Assembly: GCF_029240175.1 (NCBI RefSeq) | Contig: NZ_JARBTM010000035.1 | Location: 1 to 36,446 of the forward strand | DNA from: Anaerosolibacter sp. | Lineage (GTDB): Bacteria > Bacillota > Clostridia > Peptostreptococcales > Thermotaleaceae | Direction of reading: 5' to 3' | DNA length: 36,446 nucleotides | In this document: piece after piece, positions 1 to 6,731 of the stretch | Position numbering within the stretch: position 1 is the stretch's first letter | Layout: every line of letters begins with the position of its first letter | Made by a program: the position numbers and the translations under genes | Notes under the pieces: generated by a model | Seen by the model: the letters and a program-made list of their open reading frames with translations, nothing else | Told to the model about the DNA's origin: nothing | Databases searched by the model: none

Positions 1-126
1 TACCTTTCCCAATCTATTAACGACCTTCGTCGTATACAACATCGCTTCCGTTAAAATCGTTTTCCCGCAGCCGCCGTGACCGATCAATGCTACGTTTCTA
101 ATTTTATCACTTGGATATCCCTTCAT
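1..126 (-). CDS. Elongation factor G-like GTPase, N-terminus only (partial)
   Basis: The 42 visible codons begin MKGYPSDKIRNVALIGHGGC and continue GKTILTEAMLYTTKVVNRLGKV before leaving the left edge. GHGGCGKT is a P-loop (Walker A), and the following TEAMLY..KVVNRLGKV matches the start of the EF-G paralogues (FusA2/EF-G II type) common in clostridia. Canonical EF-G has GHIDAGKT instead, so this is probably the paralogue and not the main translocase. A GAGGGGGA ribosome-binding site sits 7-8 bases before the ATG. The gene is divergent from hisC across a 331-bp gap. The family is fairly clear; the role of these paralogues is not settled, and only the first domain can be seen. Confidence 0.75.
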   Translation of the reverse strand, partial: MKGYPSDKIRNVALIGHGGCGKTILTEAMLYTTKVVNRLGKV

Positions 127-347
127 ATAGCTTCCCCCTCGCTTCATTATTGTTGTAATATTTAGACAACTAGTATTTATAATATTCTTCACTTTTCAGA
201 AAATTCCTTTATTATTTCTTTTTTTGTTATGGAAAAGTTAATTTTTTCACGGATTCATTCTCCTTTTGCTATATATTTCCTATTATTATGCCAAGTTACG
301 GGTAGCATATTCACAAGTTAGAAAAAAATAGCAAATAGTTTTCCTTA

Positions 348-361
348 TGATAACGTTTTCA
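348..361. promoter_or_regulatory. Candidate CcpA (cre) operator upstream of hisC
   Basis: TGATAACGTTTTCA fits the cre consensus TGWAARCGYTWNCW at 13 of 14 positions. It lies in a near-palindrome, ATGATAACGTTTTCAT. It sits about 40 bases upstream of the -10 of the putative hisC promoter, where CcpA could activate or repress. The rest of the 127-457 intergenic stretch is A+T-rich with no T-box or riboswitch fold that I can recognise. Confidence 0.4.
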
Positions 362-379
362 TATTTTTAGAAAATGTAA

Positions 380-408
380 TACATTCTGTAAAATCTTTGT
401 GTTATAAT
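380..408 (+). promoter_or_regulatory. Putative sigma-A promoter of hisC
   Basis: A perfect TATAAT (403-408) lies 50 bases before the ATG. The best -35 at 17-bp spacing is TACATT (380-385), a poor match, so the promoter may depend on an activator. The candidate cre site lies just upstream. Confidence 0.45.
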
Positions 409-457
409 ATTTTTGTATGCGTTACATTTTTTGTGTAAATCGGGGGAGGTATCTCAA

Positions 458-1591
458 ATGACAATTCAACATAGACCTGAAATCAAGGATCTACAGCCTT
501 ATAGGCCTGGCAAGCCCATTGCCGATGTAAAAAGGGAGTATGGTCTCACCCATGTGGTGAAGCTAGCATCCAACGAAAATCCTCTAGGTTATTCTGATCA
601 GGTTGGGGAAGCTATCCGACAAGCATTGGATCATCTAAGCTTATACCCAGATGGCAATTGTACAGATTTAAAAAATGCATTGGCAGCAAAGTTTGGCCTT
701 CATCCATCTCAAATACTCCCTAGCGGCGGTTCCGACGAAATGGTAGATATGATTTCTAAAGCCTATGTGAACCCAGGGGATGAGGTAATCATAGCTGATG
801 TAACTTTTCCTCGCTATATCTCTACGGCAAAGATGATGGGTGGTACCCCTGTGGTTGTACCCCTTAAAGAGTTTACCTATGACTTAGAAAGCATGTACGA
901 AGCAATTACCGATAAGACAAAGCTTATATGGCTCTGCAACCCAAACAACCCTACAGGAACCATGTTTGGCGAAAAAGCACTTCTTGAATTCTTAGATAAG
1001 GTACCTGCGCATATTATGGTCATCTATGATGAAGCGTACAACGAATATGTAACCAGGGAAGATTATCCAAAGGAAGCTTACAAGCTTATCAACGATTATC
1101 CAAATGTCTTGGTGATGAGAACGTTTTCAAAGATCTACGGTTTGGCTGCCCTTCGTATTGGCTATACCATGGCCAATGAAGAAATCATCACTGCTCTAAA
1201 TAAAATTCGGAATCCCTTTAATGTAAGCAGTATCGCCCAAATGGCTGCCATTGCTGCCTTATCAGATCAAGATTTTGTAGCAAAAGCCTATCGTCTCAAC
1301 CAAGAAGGAAAAGAGTATATTTATCACGCCTTTGATGAAATGGGTATCACCTATGCATCTTCCGAGGCAAACCATATTTTCTTTAACTGTCAGTATGACA
1401 CCCAGAAAATTTTCAGTGAAATGCAAAAACGCGGGGTCATTATTCGACCAATGTTTGACACCTATGCAAGGGTATCCATTGGCACCATGGAAGAAAATCA
1501 ATTATTCGTCCATACACTTAAGGAAGTCTTTACTATTTTAGAAGCAAAAAAAGAATCAGCCTGCGGCTGCGATTGCTGCACATGTAAATGA
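458..1591 (+). CDS. hisC: Histidinol-phosphate aminotransferase-type PLP enzyme with Cys-rich tail
   Basis: This is a class I/II aminotransferase of the HisC family, which moves the amino group between glutamate and imidazole-acetol phosphate in histidine synthesis; some paralogues act on aromatic amino acids. Visible marks are ASNENPLG near the N-terminus, NPNNPTGT, YDEAYNEY, and the PLP-lysine motif TFSKIYGLAALRIGY with Lys about residue 225. The start is the ATG at 458 behind GGGGGAGG, giving 377 aa; the frame is open further upstream but has no ribosome-binding site there. No other his gene is adjacent, so the true substrate is uncertain. The C-terminus is odd: it ends ESACGCDCCTCK, five cysteines in about ten residues beyond the normal fold. 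A strong terminator follows immediately. Confidence 0.85.
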   Translation: MTIQHRPEIKDLQPYRPGKPIADVKREYGLTHVVKLASNENPLGYSDQVGEAIRQALDHLSLYPDGNCTDLKNALAAKFGLHPSQILPSGGSDEMVDMISKAYVNPGDEVIIADVTFPRYISTAKMMGGTPVVVPLKEFTYDLESMYEAITDKTKLIWLCNPNNPTGTMFGEKALLEFLDKVPAHIMVIYDEAYNEYVTREDYPKEAYKLINDYPNVLVMRTFSKIYGLAALRIGYTMANEEIITALNKIRNPFNVSSIAQMAAIAALSDQDFVAKAYRLNQEGKEYIYHAFDEMGITYASSEANHIFFNCQYDTQKIFSEMQKRGVIIRPMFDTYARVSIGTMEENQLFVHTLKEVFTILEAKKESACGCDCCTCK

Positions 1592-1635
1592 ACAAAAGCA
1601 TTTTATGCTCTAGAATCAAAGGAAATGCTTTTGTT
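1591..1635 (+). terminator. Rho-independent terminator of hisC
   Basis: A 13-bp perfect stem (AACAAAAGCATTT / AAATGCTTTTGTT) starts at the last base of the hisC stop codon. Its 3' arm is U-rich and runs into TTCTTC. Confidence 0.8.
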
Positions 1636-1641
1636 CTTCAC

Positions 1642-1660
1642 AGGGAACTAATAGTTCCCT
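1642..1660. repeat. Short palindrome AGGGAACTA-A-TAGTTCCCT
   Basis: This is a 9-bp perfect stem between the convergent hisC and NIF3 terminators. A related palindrome, GGGGAACctaGTTCCCC, occurs at 16124-16140; both have GCTTCGCT close by, which suggests a small dispersed repeat. Confidence 0.5.
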
Positions 1661-1733
1661 ATGACGCTTCGCTGTAACCCTCCAAATACAATGTTAATGA
1701 AACTGAAAACCATAATTTCCTTAACATAAATTA

Positions 1734-1758
1734 AATGGGATGCTTAAAGCATCCCATT
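1734..1758 (-). terminator. Terminator of the NIF3-family gene
   Basis: The hairpin AATGGGATGCT-TTA-AGCATCCCATT (11-bp stem) is followed on the minus strand by TTAATTTA. It lies 8 bases beyond the stop codon. Confidence 0.75.
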
Positions 1759-1765
1759 GTTCTTT

Positions 1766-2587
1766 CTATTCAATAATTCCTGACATCCTGATTACTTCCA
1801 ATCCCTTTTGCTCCAGTTCCCGAATAAAAATATTTAATCCAATGGAGTCACTGGCCATATGCCCAGCCACAATGACATTTCCTATATTTTGCTTCTCTAC
1901 CTCTTCTTTTACATCATCAGGTACATGCATACATATGATGGTGCCTACTCCAGCTTCAAAATAAGCCTTAAAAACATCTGCTCCCCCATTGGTTCCACCT
2001 GCCATCAACACTGCAACCTTGCCAGCATAATCGCTTTCGCTCCCTACACGGATCACTGGTCCTGCGGGTGTGTGCTGGTATTCATAGATTTCATTCAAAT
2101 ATGTAATCAGATCCTTCAGTGTGGCCTTTGGTTGCCCATGAACTTTCTCATTCATATGGTTTTGAACAAACCTTTCTGTCACGATATCCGCAGGCAAGTG
2201 AATGTTCATATAAGGCATTTTTAAAAGCTTCGCTGCAGAACGGACCTTGTCATAATTTCTTACATGTCCAGCTCTTTCTAAAAGGCCTATTTTTTTCTTT
2301 AAAAGCTTTTGGGCTTTGTTAATCGGTATACCAAATTCCATCATTTTCTCAATTTGCACATTGAGTACCTTGTGGAAATGTACATCTTGCTCTCCCGTAT
2401 GGGGATGGTGGCTGATTACTAAATCTACATCTAATTCCTTTGCCAACAAAAGCTCTGGTGTTTCCATATCCACGCCAATCAATATTTTTTTAATATTCTC
2501 GCCTTCTACGGAAATCCCAGAATCAAAGGGTACTTCCTCAAGGTTGGCCAGTTCCAATGCAATGTTCATGATATCTGTGGTATTCAT
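1766..2587 (-). CDS. NIF3-family (DUF34) dinuclear-metal protein
   Basis: The protein has 273 aa, close to the usual length of the short NIF3 family. Two signature motifs are visible: DLVISHHPH near residue 60 and VIVAGHMASDSIGLN near the C-terminus. These supply the histidines and acidic residues that hold two metal ions in NIF3 structures. NIF3 proteins are widespread, and their function is disputed (GTP cyclohydrolase-like and metal-insertase roles have been proposed). The ATG at 2587 follows GGGAGATGCAGAA, a good ribosome-binding site. The gene is monocistronic with its own terminator and is convergent with hisC. The family call is firm; the function is not. Confidence 0.8.
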   Translation of the reverse strand: MNTTDIMNIALELANLEEVPFDSGISVEGENIKKILIGVDMETPELLLAKELDVDLVISHHPHTGEQDVHFHKVLNVQIEKMMEFGIPINKAQKLLKKKIGLLERAGHVRNYDKVRSAAKLLKMPYMNIHLPADIVTERFVQNHMNEKVHGQPKATLKDLITYLNEIYEYQHTPAGPVIRVGSESDYAGKVAVLMAGGTNGGADVFKAYFEAGVGTIICMHVPDDVKEEVEKQNIGNVIVAGHMASDSIGLNIFIRELEQKGLEVIRMSGIIE

Positions 2588-2728
2588 TTCTGCATCTCCC
2601 TTTTCATAAAAATTTTATTATATATATTTTATATTTTTATTATCCAAATGGCAATGATTATTAGACGGATTTGTAGGGAAATGCGATGTTCTAGGTTTCC
2701 CATAGTATGAGATCCTGTGTTGATATTG

Positions 2729-2910
2729 GTAGGGGCGATTCACGAATCGCCCGCAGACCACAGATCCCAACCCTTCTGTCATCCAGAACGTAGTGAAGGA
2801 TCTGCTTTCGGGTCTTTGAGATGCTTCGCTATGCTCAGCATGACAGCAACTTTGGTACTATTCATAATGAACATGCCGCTAACATTGGGCGATTCGTGAA
2901 TCGCCCCTAC
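2729..2910. repeat. MITE-like element with palindromic ends and a nested hairpin
   Basis: The 24-base left end (2729-2752, GTAGGGGCGATTCACGAATC then GCCC) is an exact inverted copy of the right end (2887-2910). Each end is itself a palindrome (GGGCGATTC..GAATCGCCC). Inside lies a second hairpin, CTGTCAT (2776-2782) paired with ATGACAG (2840-2846), containing the CATCC..CGTAGTGAAGGATCT motif seen as a dispersed repeat in many bacteria. No protein is encoded; an ORF reading CHPERSEGS across it is a typical artefact of this repeat. It fills most of the 495-bp gap before sodC; the remaining bases to the left are plain A+T-rich DNA. Confidence 0.75.
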
Positions 2911-2974
2911 AATTTTATTGATCTTGATCTATGCGACTGTGTCGCATCTTTTATTTATTATGCCTCAATCTATA

Positions 2975-3002
2975 ACATCTTTTCTCTAGAATGCATAGGA
3001 TA
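2975..3002 (+). promoter_or_regulatory. Sigma-K/E-like (mother-cell) promoter of sodC
   Basis: AC (2975-2976), then 17 bases, then CATAGGATA (2994-3002), matches the Bacillus/Clostridium sigma-K pattern AC-N16/17-CATAnnnTA exactly. It lies 80 bases before the sodC ATG and downstream of the repeat element. No good sigma-A promoter is visible in the same interval. Confidence 0.5.
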
Positions 3003-3082
3003 AAGTGAATAATACTAATTCATATTCTACAAGCCTTTACACCAAATGGTATTCAAATATAAATTGAAAGGAGATACATCCT

Positions 3083-3652
3083 ATGCAATATCCTTATGTT
3101 CCAGGCTGCTATATGGATATTCCTCCCTATATGCCTATGTATCCTATACCTATTCCTTATATGAGAGGAAATACCAATTCCCACAATGCGACCCTTGCAG
3201 TAGCCCATCTCCAGGGTGGGCCCTTGGCACCAGACTTGAAAGGTATCGTGTATTTCAAAGATGTACCTGGTGGTACAGAGGTCTATGTCCATGTTGTCGG
3301 TCTTCCGCCTTATCAACCAGGCACCAAAGACAAAGCTCCTATTGGTCCCCACGGCTTTCATGTCCACGAAAATGGAGATTGTTCTGTAGGAGATCCTGAG
3401 AAGCCCTTCGAAGCAGCAGGCGGTCATTGGAACCCTACGAACCAACCCCATGGCAATCATGCAGGAGATTTTCCGGTTCTGTTTTCAAATGACGGAGCTG
3501 CCAAAATTACTTTTTTTACCAACAAGTTTCGGATAAAGGATGCCATTGGAAAAGCTGTAATTATTCATCAAAGTCCTGATGATTATCGAAGTCAGCCTGC
3601 TGGGGATGCTGGAAAGCGCCTGGCCTGCGGTATCATAGAGTATAATACCTAG
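3083..3652 (+). CDS. sodC: Cu/Zn superoxide dismutase, probably spore-associated
   Basis: The 189-aa protein converts superoxide to peroxide and oxygen. Residues 35-189 form a complete SodC domain. Copper ligands are His93 and His95 (GFHVHENGDC), bridging His115 (GGHWNP) and His162. Zinc ligands are His115, His123, His126 and Asp129. The electrostatic Arg179 and the Cys100/Cys182 disulfide pair are present, so the enzyme should be active. There is no signal peptide. Instead the first 27 residues are a Tyr/Pro/Met-rich segment (MQYPYVPGCYMDIPPYMPMY) like those of spore-coat proteins. The ATG follows AAAGGAG. The sigma-K-like promoter upstream agrees with a coat location. The selenoprotein glutaredoxin gene follows 101 bases later under its own promoter. 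Confidence 0.88.
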   Translation: MQYPYVPGCYMDIPPYMPMYPIPIPYMRGNTNSHNATLAVAHLQGGPLAPDLKGIVYFKDVPGGTEVYVHVVGLPPYQPGTKDKAPIGPHGFHVHENGDCSVGDPEKPFEAAGGHWNPTNQPHGNHAGDFPVLFSNDGAAKITFFTNKFRIKDAIGKAVIIHQSPDDYRSQPAGDAGKRLACGIIEYNT

Positions 3653-3678
3653 ATTTTTTCATAAATCTATTATATTTA

Positions 3679-3708
3679 TTGGTACACTCTCCCACCAATG
3701 GGTATAAT
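3679..3708 (+). promoter_or_regulatory. Putative sigma-A promoter of the selenoprotein gene
   Basis: TTGGTA (3679-3684), 18 bases, TATAAT (3703-3708). The -10 is perfect and lies 45 bases before the GTG start. An ATTGGT..ACCAAT inverted repeat overlaps the -35. Confidence 0.5.
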
Positions 3709-3753
3709 GAAAGTGATATCTTTGCTAAATGACATACAAGGGAGGCATCTGCT

Positions 3754-4092
3754 GTGCAGCCAATTATCCTATTGACAACAAGAACATGACCACACTGCCA
3801 CACTGCGAAAGAGTATCTTTCGAGAAAAGGAATTCCGTATATTGAAAAGGATGTCCATCATGATCCTGATGCTGCAAGAGAGATGATGCAGCGAAAGATT
3901 ACAGGTGTACCTACTTTTCTCATCGGCGATGACGTTATCGTGGGGTTCAATCCGGAGAAGATTGACAAGGCGTTGAGATACACCATCATAGATTGTCCCT
4001 CTTGCCAGTCAAAGCTACGGGTTCCTACAAACAAGGGAAGGATTCGGGTCACATGTCCCAGCTGTTCCCATCAATTTCAAATGGAAAGCTAG
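3754..4092 (+). CDS. Selenocysteine-containing glutaredoxin-like protein with C-terminal zinc ribbon
   Basis: Reading from GTG at 3754, with GGGAGG 8 bases upstream, the frame is VQPIILLTTRT-(TGA)-PHCHTAKEYL and continues open to TAG at 4090-4092. If TGA (3787-3789) is decoded as selenocysteine, the 112-aa product has the redox motif U12-P-H-C15 where glutaredoxins have CPxC. The rest of the fold follows: a beta strand, then the cis-proline motif GVPTFLIGDDVIVGF (51-65). Residues 81-104 form a zinc ribbon, CPSC-x16-CPSC. A SECIS-like hairpin lies in the required place. Selenoprotein glutaredoxins are known from related clostridia (Alkaliphilus oremlandii, formerly Clostridium sp. OhILAs). The zinc-ribbon extension is less usual. 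A caller that treats TGA as stop would begin falsely at the internal ATG at 3883 and lose the active site. The likely role is thiol/selenol reduction in the cytoplasm. Confidence 0.85.
3787..3822 (+). promoter_or_regulatory. UGA-Sec codon plus bacterial SECIS-like hairpin
   Basis: The UGA is at 3787-3789. A perfect 7-bp stem CGAAAGA (3806-3812) / TCTTTCG (3816-3822) encloses the loop GUA. The loop starts with G, 24 bases after the UGA. Bacterial SECIS elements need a small apical loop with a G in its first two positions, roughly 16-37 bases after UGA, so the geometry fits SelB recognition. The hairpin lies within the coding sequence, as in other bacterial selenoprotein genes. Confidence 0.8.
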
Positions 4093-4106
4093 AAAGCGAT
4101 AAAATT

Positions 4107-4143
4107 AAAATAGGCATTTCCCAACATGGGAAATGCCTATTTT
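4107..4143. terminator. Bidirectional terminator between glutaredoxin and yjjW genes
   Basis: A 16-bp perfect stem, AAAATAGGCATTTCCC / GGGAAATGCCTATTTT, closes both convergent genes. It has a U-run on either strand and touches the yjjW stop codon. Confidence 0.85.
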
Positions 4144-4979
4144 CATACAACAATTACATGTTTACAACCTTCGTTTCTTGCGATGTCAGAAAGTTCTTCC
4201 ATTAGTATATCTGAAGGTTCCTCCAGTGATGCTGCTTTTTTCCTGACACCCATTGGACGGAATCGGATAAGCTTATATCTTATATTTTGATCCAACGCTG
4301 AAAGCAGTTGACTGACCATTTTGACTGTTTGATGGTTATCCAATAGCCCTGGTACAATCACAGTCCGAACTTCATAAAGCTTATGCTGTTCTGCAAGATA
4401 ACGGATGCTTTGCAAAACCAAGGTATTATCTTTACCCGTGAGCTCCCTATGGGCTTCTTCATTCCAAGTCTTCAAGTCCACCATGGCCATATCCATATCG
4501 TCTCCGAGAAATATGAAGGCATCCTGGGATACAAATCCATTGGTGTCTAGAAATGTAGTGAGTCCCATCTCTTTGGCTCTTTGAAAAAGTGCTTTGACAA
4601 AATCAATTTGAAGGGTACACTCCCCTCCGGATACTGTAATGCCTGAAATGAAAGGCTTCACTTTTTCCATATGGGAAATTACGTCTTCGATATTCATCTC
4701 CCGTACCTTTGGCGAACTGGTGTGGGGGCATGCCTTTATACAATGATCACAGTGATGGCATAATTTTTCGTTCCAGCAGACCTTCCCGTTTTCCCAAGCT
4801 AAGGCATCATAAGGACAAGCTTTTAGGCAAATGGCACAATGATTGCACAACGCAATGGTTTCAGGATTATGGCAGTAGGCACAATCAAAATTGCATCCTT
4901 GTAGAAAAATAACCATCCTATTCCCAGGACCATCCACAGCACTAAAGGGTATGATTTTATGGACATTAGCCTTAGTCAT
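4143..4979 (-). CDS. yjjW: YjjW-type glycyl-radical enzyme activase (radical SAM)
   Basis: This activase would abstract hydrogen from the glycine of the partner YjjI using S-adenosylmethionine. The radical-SAM cluster is CNFDCAYC (Cys29, 33, 36). It is followed by two ferredoxin-type 4Fe-4S motifs, CNHCAICLKACP and CHHCDHCIKACP, and then the SAM-binding ISGITVSGGECTLQ segment. This order is normal for GRE activases. The ATG at 4979 gives 278 aa and overlaps the yjjI stop (ATGACTAA), implying translational coupling; GAAGGG about 10 bases upstream can serve as ribosome-binding site. The frame extends upstream to a TTG at 5000, which looks less likely. Confidence 0.85.
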   Translation of the reverse strand: MTKANVHKIIPFSAVDGPGNRMVIFLQGCNFDCAYCHNPETIALCNHCAICLKACPYDALAWENGKVCWNEKLCHHCDHCIKACPHTSSPKVREMNIEDVISHMEKVKPFISGITVSGGECTLQIDFVKALFQRAKEMGLTTFLDTNGFVSQDAFIFLGDDMDMAMVDLKTWNEEAHRELTGKDNTLVLQSIRYLAEQHKLYEVRTVIVPGLLDNHQTVKMVSQLLSALDQNIRYKLIRFRPMGVRKKAASLEEPSDILMEELSDIARNEGCKHVIVV

Positions 4980-6465
4980 GCTGCGTGACCCTTCGGGCAA
5001 ATAAGTTTTGTTTTTCGACTGCCTCTAATCCCAATGCCACTGTATCGTGAAGGGTCTGATTTCCGTCTTTCAGCTTTTTCATCTCAGACTTTTTCACCAA
5101 GTACCCAGTAATTCGCATTAAATCATTATCACTGCAGGAGAAAGCAAACATCCGCAGTCCCTTCTCCATAGCTCCTTGTATAATATCCAGTATAAATTCT
5201 GGATTATTCCTTGCCGTGGTTTCAAATGTGAAAATATCACTGACTCCTGATGGAAAAAGGGGATGGAATTTTGCAGCATGGAGAATGTGATCCAGAAGCT
5301 CTGGTTCTTCCCCTATAGGAATTCTACAACCAGCAGTTTCCTCTACATCTGCAGAGATCCCAGACTGGGCATGGAGTAAAAATCTATTTCCAGTAACATT
5401 GCAATAGGGATTTTGATGTGCATTTACTTCCCTCTCAATGGTCTTAACAATGTCATACCCTAGCGTCATTGCCTTTTCACTATGCCCATAACGTTCTTCT
5501 TGAACCTTAGCATTCAAAAGTAGGTTTACACATTGGGCTAAGCCAAACATGCCAAACATTGCTGTAAATCGATCTTGCTGTATGAGACCCTCTTCTACAA
5601 GGAAACTGCTCTCAAAGAAGCCGCTTTCTTCCACTTGGAATCGAATCCTCACATCGATTAGGGCATTCATCCGTTGAACAGCCCGTGGAATATAAATTTT
5701 AATAAAGTCTTCCAAATTTCCTGCTTCTTCAGCCAACTTCTTTAGGTTCAACCGTACCAAGGTATAGCTTCCACCCCCAATAGGTAGCCCATTGTAGCAG
5801 CTAGCCGTACCATACCCCTCACCAAAATCTTTCACATACATTTGATGATTCGCAAAGTAAGGCTTTGATACTTCCAAACCTGTAGTTATGGCTTCAAGGG
5901 CAAATTCTTTTTCTGAATCCTTGCTATACTTCAGGGTTAGGTTTGGCACTGCATTTTTCAGTTCCCGCTCTGCCTTTAGAATCAATCGTCCCGCTTTTGT
6001 TGCCTTTGGACCGATATTGGCATGAACAAAAGAATCTGTCAGGGTACGATCTATATGGGTTAGAAACAGCTTTATGGCTTTATATGCTTCCTCTTCATTA
6101 TCGATAAAGGGCTCCAACAACTGATCCAATTCCCCTAGAAAAACTGGAAAAGATGTGATGGAAGGCACATGTTTATAGAGAATCAATAGATAATTCACAG
6201 CCTCCCATATGTCTTTCGGAGGCTGAAGTTCTAAAAATTCACTGCCCTGCTTCATAAACCTATGGTAATCTGGCAAGATGTATCTTGGCCGATAGGGAGC
6301 ATTTCCCTCAAACATGTCACAAATAATGCCTTTATCCATATATTCCTTTACATCTTGTGGGATATCCAGCACCTGCACACTATTCTCTGCTTCTCTAGCA
6401 AGCTGCATAACCTTTTGTTGATAGGTTAGTGTTTGATTTTTTATCGTATTTATCGTATTATTCAT
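4972..6465 (-). CDS. yjjI: YjjI-family (DUF3029) glycyl-radical enzyme
   Basis: The 497-aa protein matches the short GRE family YjjI, whose substrate is unknown. A candidate thiyl cysteine lies in the loop TASCYNGLPIGGGSY. The C-terminal glycyl-radical site is MRITGYLVKK (Gly454), of the R-[IV]-[TS]-G-Y type. It is much shorter than pyruvate formate-lyase (about 750 aa) and lacks the ATP-cone and zinc cysteines of class III ribonucleotide reductase. The ATG at 6465 has AAGGAGAG 8 bases upstream. It is the first gene of a two-gene operon with its activase. Glycyl radicals are destroyed by oxygen, so it must work anaerobically. Confidence 0.85.
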   Translation of the reverse strand: MNNTINTIKNQTLTYQQKVMQLAREAENSVQVLDIPQDVKEYMDKGIICDMFEGNAPYRPRYILPDYHRFMKQGSEFLELQPPKDIWEAVNYLLILYKHVPSITSFPVFLGELDQLLEPFIDNEEEAYKAIKLFLTHIDRTLTDSFVHANIGPKATKAGRLILKAERELKNAVPNLTLKYSKDSEKEFALEAITTGLEVSKPYFANHQMYVKDFGEGYGTASCYNGLPIGGGSYTLVRLNLKKLAEEAGNLEDFIKIYIPRAVQRMNALIDVRIRFQVEESGFFESSFLVEEGLIQQDRFTAMFGMFGLAQCVNLLLNAKVQEERYGHSEKAMTLGYDIVKTIEREVNAHQNPYCNVTGNRFLLHAQSGISADVEETAGCRIPIGEEPELLDHILHAAKFHPLFPSGVSDIFTFETTARNNPEFILDIIQGAMEKGLRMFAFSCSDNDLMRITGYLVKKSEMKKLKDGNQTLHDTVALGLEAVEKQNLFARRVTQHD

Positions 6466-6698
6466 ACCATTCTCTCCTTCAATATGCTATATCATTATTA
6501 TAGCACTTTCTTCTGTATTATAAGTAGGAAAGATTAGATAAATGTTGGGACATAGTCCCATAGGCTAAGGTTGAGGTTAAGGTTAAAATCGTAGCCGCAA
6601 ACAGTGTTCGCCCCTACTGCCTTTACTCGATCTCAATCTTGATCTCGATCTTCTATCCCATCTTCATTCATAATACATCCAAATCCCTATAGACATAA

Positions 6699-6728
6699 AA
6701 ACTCCCTGGCTTTTTTGCCAGGGAGTTT
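6699..6728 (-). terminator. Terminator of the Cys-rich protein gene
   Basis: A 12-bp perfect stem AAACTCCCTGGC / GCCAGGGAGTTT with a 6-base loop lies directly after the stop codon at 6732, with a U-run on the minus strand. Confidence 0.8.
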
Positions 6729-6731
6729 GCT

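Noticed and set aside
127-457. Possible T-box or other riboswitch upstream of hisC
   Set aside because: No T-box bulge sequence, specifier arrangement or terminator is visible; the stretch is plain A+T-rich DNA with a cre-like site and a promoter.
2717-3003. Two short plus-strand ORFs (60 aa each), one with a CHPERSEGS stretch
   Set aside because: They lie within the palindromic repeat; CHPERSEGS-like frames are a known artefact of this repeat class. No ribosome-binding site.
3883-4092. A 69-aa ORF starting MMQRKITGVPTF
   Set aside because: It is the 3' part of the selenoprotein gene; the true start is the GTG at 3754, upstream of the UGA codon.
6541-6660. Low-complexity stretch with AAGGTTGAGGTTAAGG and repeated GATCTCGATC-like units
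   Set aside because: Short, imperfect repeats without a clear fold or gene; possibly a decayed dispersed repeat, but not definable from one copy.
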